DNA of 64,000 nt from Nocardioides sp. QY071 (GCF_029961765.1 NZ_CP124681.1:1240001-1304000), one strand, 5' to 3'; shown: positions 53,972 through 62,966, counted from the first letter of the stretch. Notes: generated from the letters alone by a model not told the origin. Program-made: numbers and translations.

Positions 53972-55141
53972 ATGGCGAATCTCGTCGAATTTATGCTGAC
54001 GGATGTTCGGGAGAAGTACGACGCCGTGCCCTCGTCTAGAGCATTCGACCGTCTGTACGACGACCCCGAATGGGGTCACATGTTCGCCGTTCTCCATAAG
54101 CGGCTGAACGAGCACTTCACGGCCATCAACGGCCGAGCAGCGACCACCCGGCACTACTGGGCCGACCCGAGCAGGGACATGTTGGCGCTCATGAAGGAAA
54201 TCGAGACGGACTTGCACACCTTGAAACGCGCCGGCGTCGAAGTGGAGTTGGCTGAAGCCTACGAGGACTCGCTGGACCGGTGTCGGCCGTGGCTCTCCAT
54301 GAGCAGCGGCAGTCCGATCCCCGAGGACTTCGAACCGATCGAGGTCATCGCTTACGAGCCGGTCTTCTCGCACGCCGCTAAGAGCGTGAAGTTGATGAAG
54401 CACCAGGAGCCCGTCGAGTTGCAGATGGTGGGCAGCGGGTCCTTCGCGCACGTGTACTCCTACGTCGACCCCGACTACGGCATCAAGTTCGCCGTGAAGC
54501 GCGCCAAGAAGGACATCGACGAGCGGGACCTACAACGCTTCAAGCAGGAGTTCGAGGTCCTCAAGAAGTTGAGCTTTCCCTACGTCGTCCAGGTCTACCG
54601 CTTCGACGAGAACCGCAACGAGTACCGCATGGAGTACTGCGACACCACTTTGCGCGACTACATCACGAGGAGGAACGCGCAGTTGGGCTTCGCCGCGCGG
54701 AAGCGCATCGCGCTCCAGTTCCTGTACGGCATCAACTACCTGCACCACGAGAAGTTGCTTCACCGCGACATCAGCCTTCAGAACATCCTGCTGAAAGTCT
54801 TTGACTCCGGCGCGGTGCTGGTCAAGTTGTCGGACTTCGGACTAGTGAAGGACCAGTCGAGCGAGTTCACCCGGACCCAGACCGAGATGAAGGGCACGGT
54901 CCGCGATCCCACGCTCAGCAGCTTCAGGGAGTACGGGGTGGTCAACGAGATCTACGCCATCGGCCACGTCCTCGCCTACATCTTCACCGGGCGAGAGTCC
55001 CTTCCTGCGGCAACCGACGAGGTTGGCCGCATCATCCGGCAGTGCGCCGCCCACGACGTCGGCCAGCGCTACCAGGCCGTCACGGAACTGATCGCCGAGG
55101 TCGAGAGGTTGGAGTCCCCTCCAGTTCAGACGACCGCGTGA
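53972..55141 (+). CDS. Ser/Thr protein kinase with unknown N-terminal domain
   Basis: A 389-residue protein. Residues 1-145 are an uncharacterised helical domain. The kinase domain follows: glycine loop GSGSFAHVY (155-163), ATP-binding Lys176 in FAVKRAKK, catalytic HRDISLQN (264-271) and DFG (288-290). No transmembrane segment or PASTA domain is present, unlike housekeeping PknB-type kinases. Codon use is less GC-biased than the flanks (TTG and CTT codons), suggesting transfer. Soluble kinases in islands are often phage-defence or stress effectors, but that is an inference. Confidence 0.85.
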   Translation: MANLVEFMLTDVREKYDAVPSSRAFDRLYDDPEWGHMFAVLHKRLNEHFTAINGRAATTRHYWADPSRDMLALMKEIETDLHTLKRAGVEVELAEAYEDSLDRCRPWLSMSSGSPIPEDFEPIEVIAYEPVFSHAAKSVKLMKHQEPVELQMVGSGSFAHVYSYVDPDYGIKFAVKRAKKDIDERDLQRFKQEFEVLKKLSFPYVVQVYRFDENRNEYRMEYCDTTLRDYITRRNAQLGFAARKRIALQFLYGINYLHHEKLLHRDISLQNILLKVFDSGAVLVKLSDFGLVKDQSSEFTRTQTEMKGTVRDPTLSSFREYGVVNEIYAIGHVLAYIFTGRESLPAATDEVGRIIRQCAAHDVGQRYQAVTELIAEVERLESPPVQTTA

Positions 55142-55209
55142 AGCGCCAAGTCTCGAGGTGGGCTGGCCAGACTGGCCTCCGCAGTTCTGTCGCTGGGTCC
55201 TGCGAATGT

Positions 55210-55229
55210 GGGCTCATGGACATGAGCCC
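55210..55229. promoter_or_regulatory. Perfect hairpin over a start codon
   Basis: GGGCTCATG-GA-CATGAGCCC is a 9-bp perfect inverted repeat with two central bases. It covers both ATG candidates of the 86-aa gene (55216 and 55222). On RNA it could hide the start; on DNA it is a possible operator. Confidence 0.5.
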
Positions 55230-55476
55230 AAACATGGAGAAGTTCATCAACGGTCGGAAAGTCGAGATCGGAGCGCAGTGGAACCACCCGTTGTCTTGGC
55301 CGCACCTCCAGGTCGTGACCACTTGCGACAGCACGAAGCCGGAGACCTACCATGCCGAGGTCCGCATGGGCGGTCACGTTCTTATCCGCACCGACCCCAC
55401 CGACGATCTCCAGAAGGCCGAGCGGGCAGCCGAGAAAGCCTTCAACGACCGATTTGCTGCGCTCTTCCTCGTTTAG
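55216..55476 (+). CDS. Small hypothetical protein following the kinase
   Basis: An 86-residue soluble protein with no recognised family. It has a hydrophobic core alternating with charged residues (VEIGAQWNHPLSWPHLQVV, then AEVRMGGHVLIRTDP) and a helical end. It starts 74 bases after the kinase stop and may share its transcript. The start is ATG 55216 or 55222, both inside a perfect hairpin. No Shine-Dalgarno is evident. Confidence 0.55.
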   Translation: MDMSPNMEKFINGRKVEIGAQWNHPLSWPHLQVVTTCDSTKPETYHAEVRMGGHVLIRTDPTDDLQKAERAAEKAFNDRFAALFLV

Positions 55477-55927
55477 GGACGTTGCCTAATGAGCCGTCGG
55501 ATTACCCCCTGTCGTGCGGTTCGGCGGGTGTTATGACCAGGTCATCGGCGAGTTCGACCGGGCCCGGACCGGAGGTCACCGCCGATGAGGTCGCCCCAGT
55601 GGTCTCCCTGAGGGAGGCGATCGCCCGCCTCGCCGCCCACGGACAACGTCACCCTCTGCCACCAGCACGGGCGGCCGCGTGCCGTCGTGTGTTCCGTCTC
55701 GACTGATCGGTGCGTCCGACCCGTCCGGCAGGCGGCGAGATGACGCACGGGTCCGGCGCGGCATGGGAGTTCACACCTTCGGCGAGCCCGAGTCTCTCCT
55801 TTGGCTCGCTCGGCCGACGGCGAGCCCGCGAACAGACGGCCGACGTCAGGGATCCGTCGGCGCCAGATGAGCGGGTCGCGCCGATAGCATCGAGCAATTT
55901 TGAACCGCCAGAGACAGGCGCAAGCGA
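55477..55927. other. Gap of about 450 bases with at most a doubtful 57-aa frame
   Basis: The only candidate is a 57-aa frame from ATG 55533 to 55706, rich in Ala and Pro with no domain. It starts inside a perfect palindrome ATGACC-A-GGTCAT (55533-55545). I do not call it a gene. The rest shows no coding signal and may be a decayed gene. Confidence 0.4.
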
Positions 55928-56863
55928 CTACGCGGTTCCCGGATTCTCAAGCTCTTGCAGCCGTCGCAGCGCGTTCGCTGAGAGAACTTCTGGATGATGG
56001 TCTTGCACATACTTTAGGAAGACGTTGAGTCCTGCCTGCTGGTCGTTGCCATATTCATCCGTAGTTGGCAGGTCGAGGATTCGATCGATCTCCTCAACGG
56101 TGAGGTGGCCTGCCACCAATTGAAGCTGCATGAAAACCGTGTTGCTGTGATCCCAGCTTCGCGTGAAGTCAGCTTCTTGGATCCAGCGATCTTTCAGCTG
56201 CATCTCTGCTGACGGCGATCTGAACCGTGGTGGAAGCTTGAATCCCTTGAGCCACTTTCCCCCCTCGAAATTTCGATAGAAGGCGGTCGCCGTCCTATAG
56301 CTGCGTCGCTTCTCATGGATCACTTTCTCGGCCTCGTCAAACTCGGCTTCGGTGAGTGCGTCCCAGTCCGCTTGCGGTGCGCCCACCACATGGGTTCTGG
56401 CGCCGAGAGTGTCGAGTTGGCTCTTGAGAGAGAGGACGGCGCTATTCAGTGCTGCCGGGATCGAGCCATCTGTCCGTTTCCTGTAGGTCAGCCGCGTAAG
56501 TCCGAAGACGTCTGATGGCAACTTCACTGTGTTGCCGGTCGAGAGAAGATAGGTCCGTTCAAGTCCAAGCGCCCCAGCGAACAGGCCGAATTCTAGGATG
56601 ATGTTGTCGCGCACAGATTCCTGAGCCACTCCCCGACTGATTGTGGTGTCGTCAGGAGTCGCGACCAGTACGGCGAAATCGACCTTCGCAGCGACGGCGA
56701 TGAGACTCGTTAGCGCGTATCCCGAAGGCTCAAAGACGTGTTCCCAGAGGTCAACCTCGCAACCACTGACTCGCTCCAGCTGCTCTTGAAGGTTCCGTGC
56801 GATTTCAAGGCCCTCGGCCGACGAGCCGATGAACACGCGGACGGGCTTAGCTGGAGCGGTCAC
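55928..56863 (-). CDS. TIR-like nucleotide-binding protein with unknown C-terminal domain
   Basis: A 311-residue protein. The N-terminal 150 residues fit the predicted TIR-like nucleotide-binding domain found in CBASS/Pycsar effectors: VRVFIGSSAEGLEIARNLQEQL, DLWEHVF, then AVLVATPDD and RDNIILEFGLFAG, with the Glu of LEFG a candidate catalytic residue. In such effectors the TIR part cleaves NAD when a cyclic nucleotide is sensed. The C-terminal 150 residues are a helical domain I do not recognise. No nucleotide cyclase is adjacent. GC is near 55%. GTG start at 56863. Confidence 0.75.
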   Translation of the reverse strand: MTAPAKPVRVFIGSSAEGLEIARNLQEQLERVSGCEVDLWEHVFEPSGYALTSLIAVAAKVDFAVLVATPDDTTISRGVAQESVRDNIILEFGLFAGALGLERTYLLSTGNTVKLPSDVFGLTRLTYRKRTDGSIPAALNSAVLSLKSQLDTLGARTHVVGAPQADWDALTEAEFDEAEKVIHEKRRSYRTATAFYRNFEGGKWLKGFKLPPRFRSPSAEMQLKDRWIQEADFTRSWDHSNTVFMQLQLVAGHLTVEEIDRILDLPTTDEYGNDQQAGLNVFLKYVQDHHPEVLSANALRRLQELENPGTA

Positions 56864-57090
56864 GGTGCCGATGATAGATGGCTGCGTCTTCCGCTAGTTC
56901 GAAGACGCTGCTGCCTGCTCGCGCTCCCGCCGGAAGACGTCGGCGCCTTCGTTCGGCTTGATCCCTTTGGGCGGTTCTTGCCGTCTGCCCTGATGCGCAT
57001 TGCACCTTGCTGCGGCGCTTCAGGCGATTGGGCCTGCTGCGCGATAGGTGACACGCGACCTGGCCCAAAGTGGGCGGCGTGCCGCGGAAG

Positions 57091-58013
57091 CTATACGCCT
57101 GCGACGTAAGCGGTGAGGAAGTGGACGCCGTGGCGGTCGAGGTTGCCTCGTGCCCGGTCGTAGTGTTCGGTGGTGCGCGGGTCGGCGTGCCGGGCGAGGA
57201 TCTGGGCGTCTCGCAGCGGAACGCCAGCGTCGAGGGCGTTGGTGATGGCGGCGTGGCGCAGCGAGTGCGGGCTGATGTGTCGCGGGATCGCTGCGGCCCG
57301 GGAGATGCGCTGGACCATCCGATACCCGTCGCGTCGATCAACCGGATTGCCGGTGAGCGGACGCAGGATGAGGGGTCCGGTGCTCCGCTCGCCTCGGCAT
57401 GCCTCAAGGACTCGTAGGACCGGGAACTGTGATTGGCATGGTGGCGGGCTTGTTGCCTTTGCCGACTAGGCGCAGGACGCGGTGGCCGCGCAGCGTCTCG
57501 GCGTAGTCCTCGATCCGGACCGCCGCCTCGGATGCTCGCAGAGCGTTGATCCCAAGGAGATAAGCGAGAGCGCCGTGATGGACGGTGATCGTCTGAGCGA
57601 CCTGAAGGAATCGGATGAGCTCGAGCCGGTCGAGCCCTTGGGTGCGCGATTCATCGCGATGCACCTCGGGTAGTCGGGCGTAGACCGCTGGGTCGCTGGA
57701 TGTGAGTCCGTCGATGTGGGCGAAGCGGAAGTATCCGCGTACCCCATGCATCAGCGTGACCACGGATGAGGCCATCAGGCCGCTTTCGGTCAATGAGCGG
57801 ATGTAGAGCTCGACGTGGGCACGCTCTACGCCGATCAAGGCGTCGATCCGGTTGGTCTCGCACCAGGCGAACCACCGGCGCAGGTGGTAGGTGTACAGGT
57901 GGTGAGTCGGTCCCGGAATAGCGGGCGAGGAACGAGACGGCGGCAAGTCGCGCGGGCGTCATGTTGGCAGGCTGGAACGGCATCAGCTCGCGAGGGGCGG
58001 CTTGGTTGGTCAT
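57091..58013 (-). pseudogene. Tyrosine integrase (XerC/D-like), broken by two frameshifts
   Basis: Three frames together give one integrase. From ATG 58013 (MTNQAAPREL...) the N-terminal SAM-like domain breaks near 57920, continues in another frame (HHLYTYHLRRWFAWCETN ... VLRLVGKGNKPATM), breaks again near 57420, and ends in a frame with PRHISPHSLRHAAITNALDAG and TTEHYDR, the catalytic His-x-x-Arg and Tyr. The 923-base span is 3n+2, as expected for two single-base insertions. The enzyme cannot be made intact. It is probably the former integrase of the island or a shufflon relic. Confidence 0.85.
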
Positions 58014-58190
58014 GGAGTTCTCCACGGCGATGCCGGGGTGACCTGCCGTGCTCGCCGTCGACACGACGAGGTCAAGAGCCGACGCTACGCGCAGCAGTGG
58101 CACCCGACGGTGTTGGTGAGTCGGCTGTCTCCAAGCCGCGCAAGCAGCGTAAAGAGGCGCTCTGTCGGTGGTTGGGGCCACGATGTCGCT

Positions 58191-58763
58191 ATGAGCGCAG
58201 ACTGGGGAATGGTCTCGGGACTGGCATCCGAGCTGGCGACCGTAGGCATCGCGGCGTGGGCGGGTGCGTTGTTCGGCAGTCGCCAGCTGCTCGGGCAGGA
58301 ACGTAGAGCCGTTCGGACTACAGCGTCCAAGGATCTGGCGGGGTCAGTTGGAGAGTTACGGCGGCTCCTTCGCAGTCATGGACTAGTACCGGTAACTCCG
58401 GCGGAGGTGGGCGAGGCGTTCTTGGCGTTCTCTACCGCCCTGCAGGAGCACGACCACCGTCTCCCAGCCGGCTGGGCTCACCTGGGCCGCAGCGTTCGCG
58501 ACGCTGCTGGAACAGTGTTTGGTGGGATCGCCCAGGCCGACATCCGCCCTGACACGCTTGTAGAGCCACTCGGAAGCCCGGATTCGATGTGGCAAGACTT
58601 CGGCGCGGAGTACCTAGAGTACGTGCACCGGAGGTTGCGGCGTTGGGGCGATTCGCAGCGTCGCAGTGGCGAACGTCTGCTGACCTACGAAAGGTGGCTC
58701 GTTGCCACGGGACGGCGGGAGCCGATTGGCCAGAACGGCGGCCCATGGATGCTCGACGCGTAG
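58191..58763 (+). CDS. Hypothetical protein with N-terminal hydrophobic helix
   Basis: A 190-residue protein. An N-terminal segment (LASELATVGIAAWAGALFG) is probably membrane-embedded; the remainder is helical and basic-rich (LRRLLRSHGLVPV, YVHRRLRRWGDSQRRSGERLLTYERW). No family recognised. It lies in the island, with composition below the core. ATG 58191 is the best start; the ribosome binding site is weak. Confidence 0.5.
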   Translation: MSADWGMVSGLASELATVGIAAWAGALFGSRQLLGQERRAVRTTASKDLAGSVGELRRLLRSHGLVPVTPAEVGEAFLAFSTALQEHDHRLPAGWAHLGRSVRDAAGTVFGGIAQADIRPDTLVEPLGSPDSMWQDFGAEYLEYVHRRLRRWGDSQRRSGERLLTYERWLVATGRREPIGQNGGPWMLDA

Positions 58764-58907
58764 CGCCCCGACGATCCCAACGACTGGGTCGTTAGACGGC
58801 TCTGCGGAAACCTTCGCCAGTTTCGAGCAGCAGCCCGTGCTCCAATGCGGCGGAAGGACGCAGGCTCTGGAGGGCGGGGTCGATTCCTCGCCTTCGGCGT
58901 GCCCTGC

Positions 58908-59369
58908 CTAGTTGCTTTCCAACTGTTGGAGAAGCCACGCGACACTGACAGCAGTTACGCCAGCACGCTGTGCTCTGGCGCGACAGCGTCGGTCCTCACT
59001 CACAAGCGTTGCGTTCTCAACTCTCGCGGTCGCGATGATCAACGCGTCGTTGGTTCCGCGGGCGTCAGACATTCCGTTTCTCATCTTGGTGTCGAACACG
59101 GTGGCGTCGGCTTCGGACATCAGCCGGGCTTCACCTAAACGGGAGGTTCCAAGTACGAAGCCACCCGTCGCAATCGGGTCGGCAAGGCGAAGGACTTCGA
59201 ACAACTGTTCGCGACGTCGAGCGTCAGTAACAGCGGCTAACTCGTCACGCTGGATGTGAGTGGTTAGAAGCCGAAGTCGCCCAGCGCTGATCGCACCGCT
59301 CAGGGTCTGACGACGTACTCCATTGTCGGCGAAGACGTCGTAGACGTTGCTATCGAAGATGGCGAGCAT
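58908..59369 (-). CDS. PIN-domain protein
   Basis: A 153-residue PIN-like nuclease. The acidic site shows FDSNVYDVF near residue 5, QRDELAAV, GTNDALIIATA and LVSEDRR. PIN proteins cleave RNA and are often toxins of VapBC-type systems, but no antitoxin gene is adjacent here, so it could be an orphan or have a different role. ATG 59369. Composition is island-like. Confidence 0.75.
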   Translation of the reverse strand: MLAIFDSNVYDVFADNGVRRQTLSGAISAGRLRLLTTHIQRDELAAVTDARRREQLFEVLRLADPIATGGFVLGTSRLGEARLMSEADATVFDTKMRNGMSDARGTNDALIIATARVENATLVSEDRRCRARAQRAGVTAVSVAWLLQQLESN

Positions 59370-59686
59370 GGACCGAGCCTGACACGGAAGGTCATGAGAC
59401 GGGCTCGGGTCACCGTAGCGGCGGTTTGACACACTCAACTAGTCACGCTGATTCGGTTGGAGATGTTGTCTGGTGAAAGCCCCCTCCTGGGACATCGGTC
59501 TCCTAGCCATCTAGGTCTTGGCAGAGACCAGGAGTGATCAGCGACGGGGCCGTCCTTGACAATGCCGTCCCGGAGCCCGGCCGCGGCGCATGGCTGGGTG
59601 ACGTCCGACGGCATCCCTCCATGCAGGAGACCCCTCCGGTAGGCACACTTCAGTGCTTCAGTTGGCGAGGGCGTGCAGTGGAAGCG
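59370..59686. other. Gap of about 317 bases, nothing recognised
   Basis: No credible gene in any frame. A small antitoxin in front of the PIN gene was looked for and not found. The weak palindromes present do not stand out. Confidence 0.45.
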
Positions 59687-60091
59687 CTAGAAGGTGGCTC
59701 GCGCGAAATACAAAACGATGGCTCCATAGCCGACGCAAAGGGCCACGACCTTCAGGTAGAAGAACAGGCCGGAAATGAGGGCGACGCCGGGAGTCCCTGA
59801 AACGGTGGGATCATCCTCAGCTGGATCCGCCTCCCTGTTCTCCCGTCGATAATTGACTTCCAGTGCGATGGTGCGACCGACCAACTGGGCCAGATCGAGC
59901 GCCAGTCCAAGTGCGAGCGCGGCCCCAGCAAGCTGCAGGGCGGACGAAGGCGACGTGTCGCCCTTCCCTGTATAGAACGGGCCCGCGAACAGCCACACGA
60001 TGCCGAGGCCGGCCAGTGCCAAGGTGCGCGCTTGATCGCTGGCTGCCTTAGATGCCTCGAACCTCCATGTGGCCAACTCTGACAGTTTCAA
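59687..60091 (-). CDS. Small membrane protein, function unknown
   Basis: A 134-residue protein with about three hydrophobic helices (TLALAGLGIVWLFAGPFY, LAGAALALGLALDLAQLV, LISGLFFYLKVVALCVGYGAIVLYF). The N-terminus is amphipathic and the central loop acidic. No family recognised; helices of this kind occur in small defence effectors and in holin-like proteins, but there is no direct sign here. It lies downstream of the HU gene on the same strand. Confidence 0.6.
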   Translation of the reverse strand: MKLSELATWRFEASKAASDQARTLALAGLGIVWLFAGPFYTGKGDTSPSSALQLAGAALALGLALDLAQLVGRTIALEVNYRRENREADPAEDDPTVSGTPGVALISGLFFYLKVVALCVGYGAIVLYFARATF

Positions 60092-60157
60092 AACGCTCCT
60101 TACATGAGTCAGTGGGTTGCGAGGAGTTACTACTCTGCCCGGTTCCTGCCCCCTTCC

Positions 60158-60790
60158 CTAGACCTTCTTCGCGGGGGCCTTCTTCGCGGGTGCCTTCTTG
60201 ACCGCGGCGGGGGCCTTCTTCGCGGGTGCCTTCTTGACCGCGGCGGGGGCCTTCTTCGCGGGTGCCTTCTTGACCGCGGCGGGGGCCTTCTTCGCGGGTG
60301 CCTTCTTGACCGCGGCGGGGGCCTTCTTCGCGGGTGCCTTCTTGACCGCGGCGGGGGCCTTCTTCGCGGGTGCCTTCTTGACCGCGGCGGGGGCCTTCTT
60401 CGCGGGTGCCTTCTTGACCGCCGCGGCGGCCTTCTTTGCGGGGGCGTGTGTCGCCGCTGCGCGCCCGTAGCCTGGATCCGGCCTGGTCGGTCTCGCGGGC
60501 CTCGCCGGCTTCCTTGCACCGGCAACGACAGCCTTCAACTCAGCGCCAGCGCTGAACTTCGGCACAGACTTCTTCTTTGTCTTGACCCGCTCGCCCGTCT
60601 GGGGGTTGCGCACCCAGCGGGCGTTGCGCACAGCCTTCTCGAAGGAACCGAAACCCGTGATAGCGACCCTCTCGCCCTTGGCGACCTGGCGGGTAATGGT
60701 GTCGAGAACCGCGTCCAGTGCGTGAGCCGCCTCTCTGCGACTGCCGCCGAATCGGTCGGCCAAGGCATCAATGAGTTGCGTCTTGTTCAC
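60158..60790 (-). CDS. hupB: HU-family DNA-binding protein with Lys/Ala/Pro-repeat tail
   Basis: A 210-residue HupB/Hlp-type protein. Residues 1-90 form a complete HU domain (MNKTQLIDALADRFGGSRREAA, ITGFGSFEKA, NPQTGERVKTKKKSVPKF). The C-terminal half is a histone H1-like basic tail built from seven copies of a 12-residue unit (APAAVKKAPAKK-type). It compacts DNA and shields it. GTG 60790. It lies at the right edge of the low-GC region; the window does not show whether it is the main chromosomal HU. Confidence 0.9.
   Translation of the reverse strand: MNKTQLIDALADRFGGSRREAAHALDAVLDTITRQVAKGERVAITGFGSFEKAVRNARWVRNPQTGERVKTKKKSVPKFSAGAELKAVVAGARKPARPARPTRPDPGYGRAAATHAPAKKAAAAVKKAPAKKAPAAVKKAPAKKAPAAVKKAPAKKAPAAVKKAPAKKAPAAVKKAPAKKAPAAVKKAPAKKAPAAVKKAPAKKAPAKKV
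60177..60428. repeat. 36-bp tandem repeat, seven copies, in the HU tail
   Basis: A 36-base unit starting GGCCTTCTTCGCGGGTGCCT recurs at 60177, 60213, 60249, 60285, 60321, 60357 and 60393, almost without change; the last copy is slightly different. The near-identity at DNA level, including silent positions, shows recent expansion, so copy number probably varies between strains. Confidence 0.9.
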
Positions 60791-61021
60791 GGATGACCTC
60801 TATCTGTGGGCCGATGTTCACACTGCTTAGGCGAGCCGCCGCTCCAAGTTAGCCCAAGGCCCTCCAGCACATCTGTATTTCAGTGCCGGGTCCGCTGCAC
60901 GATCTGGTGACGGTTCGACCTGCCCCATTGTGGGCGGATTGCCCGCAGTTGCTCCGGTCGAGGCAGCCCATACGCCAACGGTCGCAAGGTCCGTCCATCT
61001 GAGCCATCAACACCAGGCAGG

Positions 61022-62508
61022 TCACGTCCGATGTGCGATCCCGCCATCGACTTGCCCAGGGGGCAGGTCTGAGTAGCACTCGCCGACGACCGAGCCGTCG
61101 CGGCGGCGCAGCAGCTCGATGCGAGTCGTGCCGCGTGGAGTGACGATGCGGGCCAGTCCGTGCGGGGTGATCCAGCGGTAGGCGGCGAGGCCGAGTTGGC
61201 GCACCTGGTAGCCGCCACCTCCGTCGGGAAGGTGGCCGTGGGTCTTGATCCGATGGTGTCTTCGGGTCAGGGGAGCGGCGTTGTGGTCGCCGGTCTGACC
61301 GGGGGTCCGCCGCGGGCGGGCGGGACGTAGGGGGTGGGATGGTCCAGGTCGAACCGGCCGCCGACGCCTCCAACGTTGGGGGAGTGGGGGAAGACGTCGC
61401 CGCGCATGCGTTGGATGGCGCGTTCCCGTACGACGGTGGGGTGCTCGTAGGCATTCACGCTCGTGACGCCGGCGAGGTCCAGCACAGGCTGCAGGCAGAT
61501 GTCGTTGCGGCCGAGGAGCTCGGCGAGCTGCTCGAGCAGGAACGGGCCCAGCCCTTCGACCCGGGCGACGCCGGGCAGGACGCCGGCGAGGGCCGCGGCG
61601 GAGAGGTGCACGTGGACGACCGCCTTGCGGCGTCGGGCGGGCGGTGTCGGCGGTTGGGGAGACGGTTCCGGTGACGGTTCGGGAGAGGGGGCGTGGAGGC
61701 CGTCCAGGAACCGTGCCGCGGCGTGGGGGTCGGCCAGCAAGGCCAACGCGTCGGCCCGCAGCTGAGCCCGGGTGGCGTGCGGGGCGTCCTCGGCTCGGTC
61801 CAGGTGTGCCTCGAGCGCATCGGCGAGGTCGTCGATGGCGGCATCCAGCTCGACCGCTGCGCCTGCGGGCAGCTTGGCGGCGAATCGGCGGGTGGCTGCT
61901 TCGCCGCCGCCGAGAGGGTCGATGATCTCGCCGGGACGAGGCCTGGAGAGCCAGCACCCGGTCTTCTTGGCGTCCTCGGCGACTCGGGCCTGATGGGCGG
62001 CCAGGTCGGCCTCGATCACCTTGGCCTCGGCGATCCGCAGGATCCGGCCCGGGGACTCCTGCACCGCGGCAGCGACCGCGGCATCGACCAGCCGGACAGC
62101 ACCACGGTCCAGCTCCCGCGCCATCACGGCGATCTTGCGTGCCAGCCAGACCGGCATCCGCAGGTCGAGGACCAGGGCCCACAGCGACGGCAACCGGTGG
62201 CGCAGGTCGAGCGCCGCGGCCGCGAGGTTCTGCGTGCCGATCTCCCCGGCGTGGAAGGCGATAGCCAGCTCGGCGATGCTGAGCTCGGCGACCGCGGGGG
62301 TGCCGTCGCCGCCGAGCCGGACCAGCCGGTCACCACCCCACGTCACAGGTACGGCGCCCGGCCCGGTCTGCGGGTCGGTGCCGTTGCGGTCGCACCACGC
62401 AAGGACCAGCAGGAGCTGGTCGACCTCGGCCTGGCGTCGTTCGCGAACGTTGGCCTCGGCGCGCGCCAACAGCTGTGCCGCCGTCAGCTCGCCGAGGTCC
62501 CGGTTCAT
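61022..62508 (-). pseudogene. DUF222/HNH endonuclease-family gene with a single frameshift
   Basis: From ATG 62508 the frame encodes the DUF222 domain (LTAAQLLARAEANVRERRQAEVDQLLLVLAWCDRNG onward), then reaches RFDLDHPTPYVPPARGGPP and shifts at the G-run 61301-61305. The correct continuation GQTGDHNAAPLTRRHHRIKTH is in the next frame and runs to the stop at 61022. One missing base in that homopolymer explains it. The protein would lose its HNH end. It may be a sequencing error or a real or variable inactivation. Confidence 0.85.
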
Positions 62509-62741
62509 GCCCACAGCCGATCACGCACCCTCGACACAAAGGACGCGCTCGGATCCTCCTGTGGACTACGGCACCATCTCCTCGCCGGGGAGGCGGGCGG
62601 CGAGGCGCTGCCGGATGGTCGCGGCCGCGAGGTTCGCTCGTTCGAGCGCGATGGTGGCACTGGCCGTGGCCGGCGGCGCGTCGTTGACCCGGTCATCGCT
62701 GGTCGTTCGACACAGCGGACCGTTCGTCCCATGATGAAGAC

Positions 62742-62939
62742 ATGTTCGTGCCGAACCGGATCGGACGCGGCCTCGGGCGGCGACAGAGCCGGGAGAAGCT
62801 CGCGACGAGGAAGGTCGCCCGGGAACGGGCGCTGCAAAGGGCTGTCGAGCGCCCTGCTCGGGACCTCCACGACGAGCTGCCGGTTGTGCCGAGTCAGGGC
62901 GACCTGATCTGCTTCAACGCGGCGATCCACCCCTGCTGA
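62742..62939 (+). CDS. Small basic hypothetical protein, doubtful
   Basis: A 65-residue frame beginning MFVPNRIGRGLGRRQSREKL, basic and helical. It ends 27 bases before the cupin gene and is in the same direction. No family and no clear ribosome binding site. Coding character is only moderate. Confidence 0.35.
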   Translation: MFVPNRIGRGLGRRQSREKLATRKVARERALQRAVERPARDLHDELPVVPSQGDLICFNAAIHPC

Positions 62940-62966
62940 TCGTCAGAGCGCACGAAGGAGCCCGAC

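Noticed and set aside
55533..55706. 57-aa frame in the island gap
   Set aside because: No domain, no ribosome binding site and Ala/Pro-rich composition; kept only as a note in the gap entry.
59370..59686. Antitoxin gene for the PIN-domain protein
   Set aside because: No frame upstream or downstream has a ribbon-helix-helix or AbrB-like start; the PIN gene is left as an orphan.
60177..60428. CRISPR-like array in the HU gene
   Set aside because: Contiguous in-frame repeats encoding a Lys/Ala/Pro tail, with no spacers and no cas genes.
60849..61454. 201-codon minus frame downstream of HU
   Set aside because: Low-complexity Arg/Pro/Ser sequence overlapping the frameshifted DUF222 gene in another frame; it matches no family.
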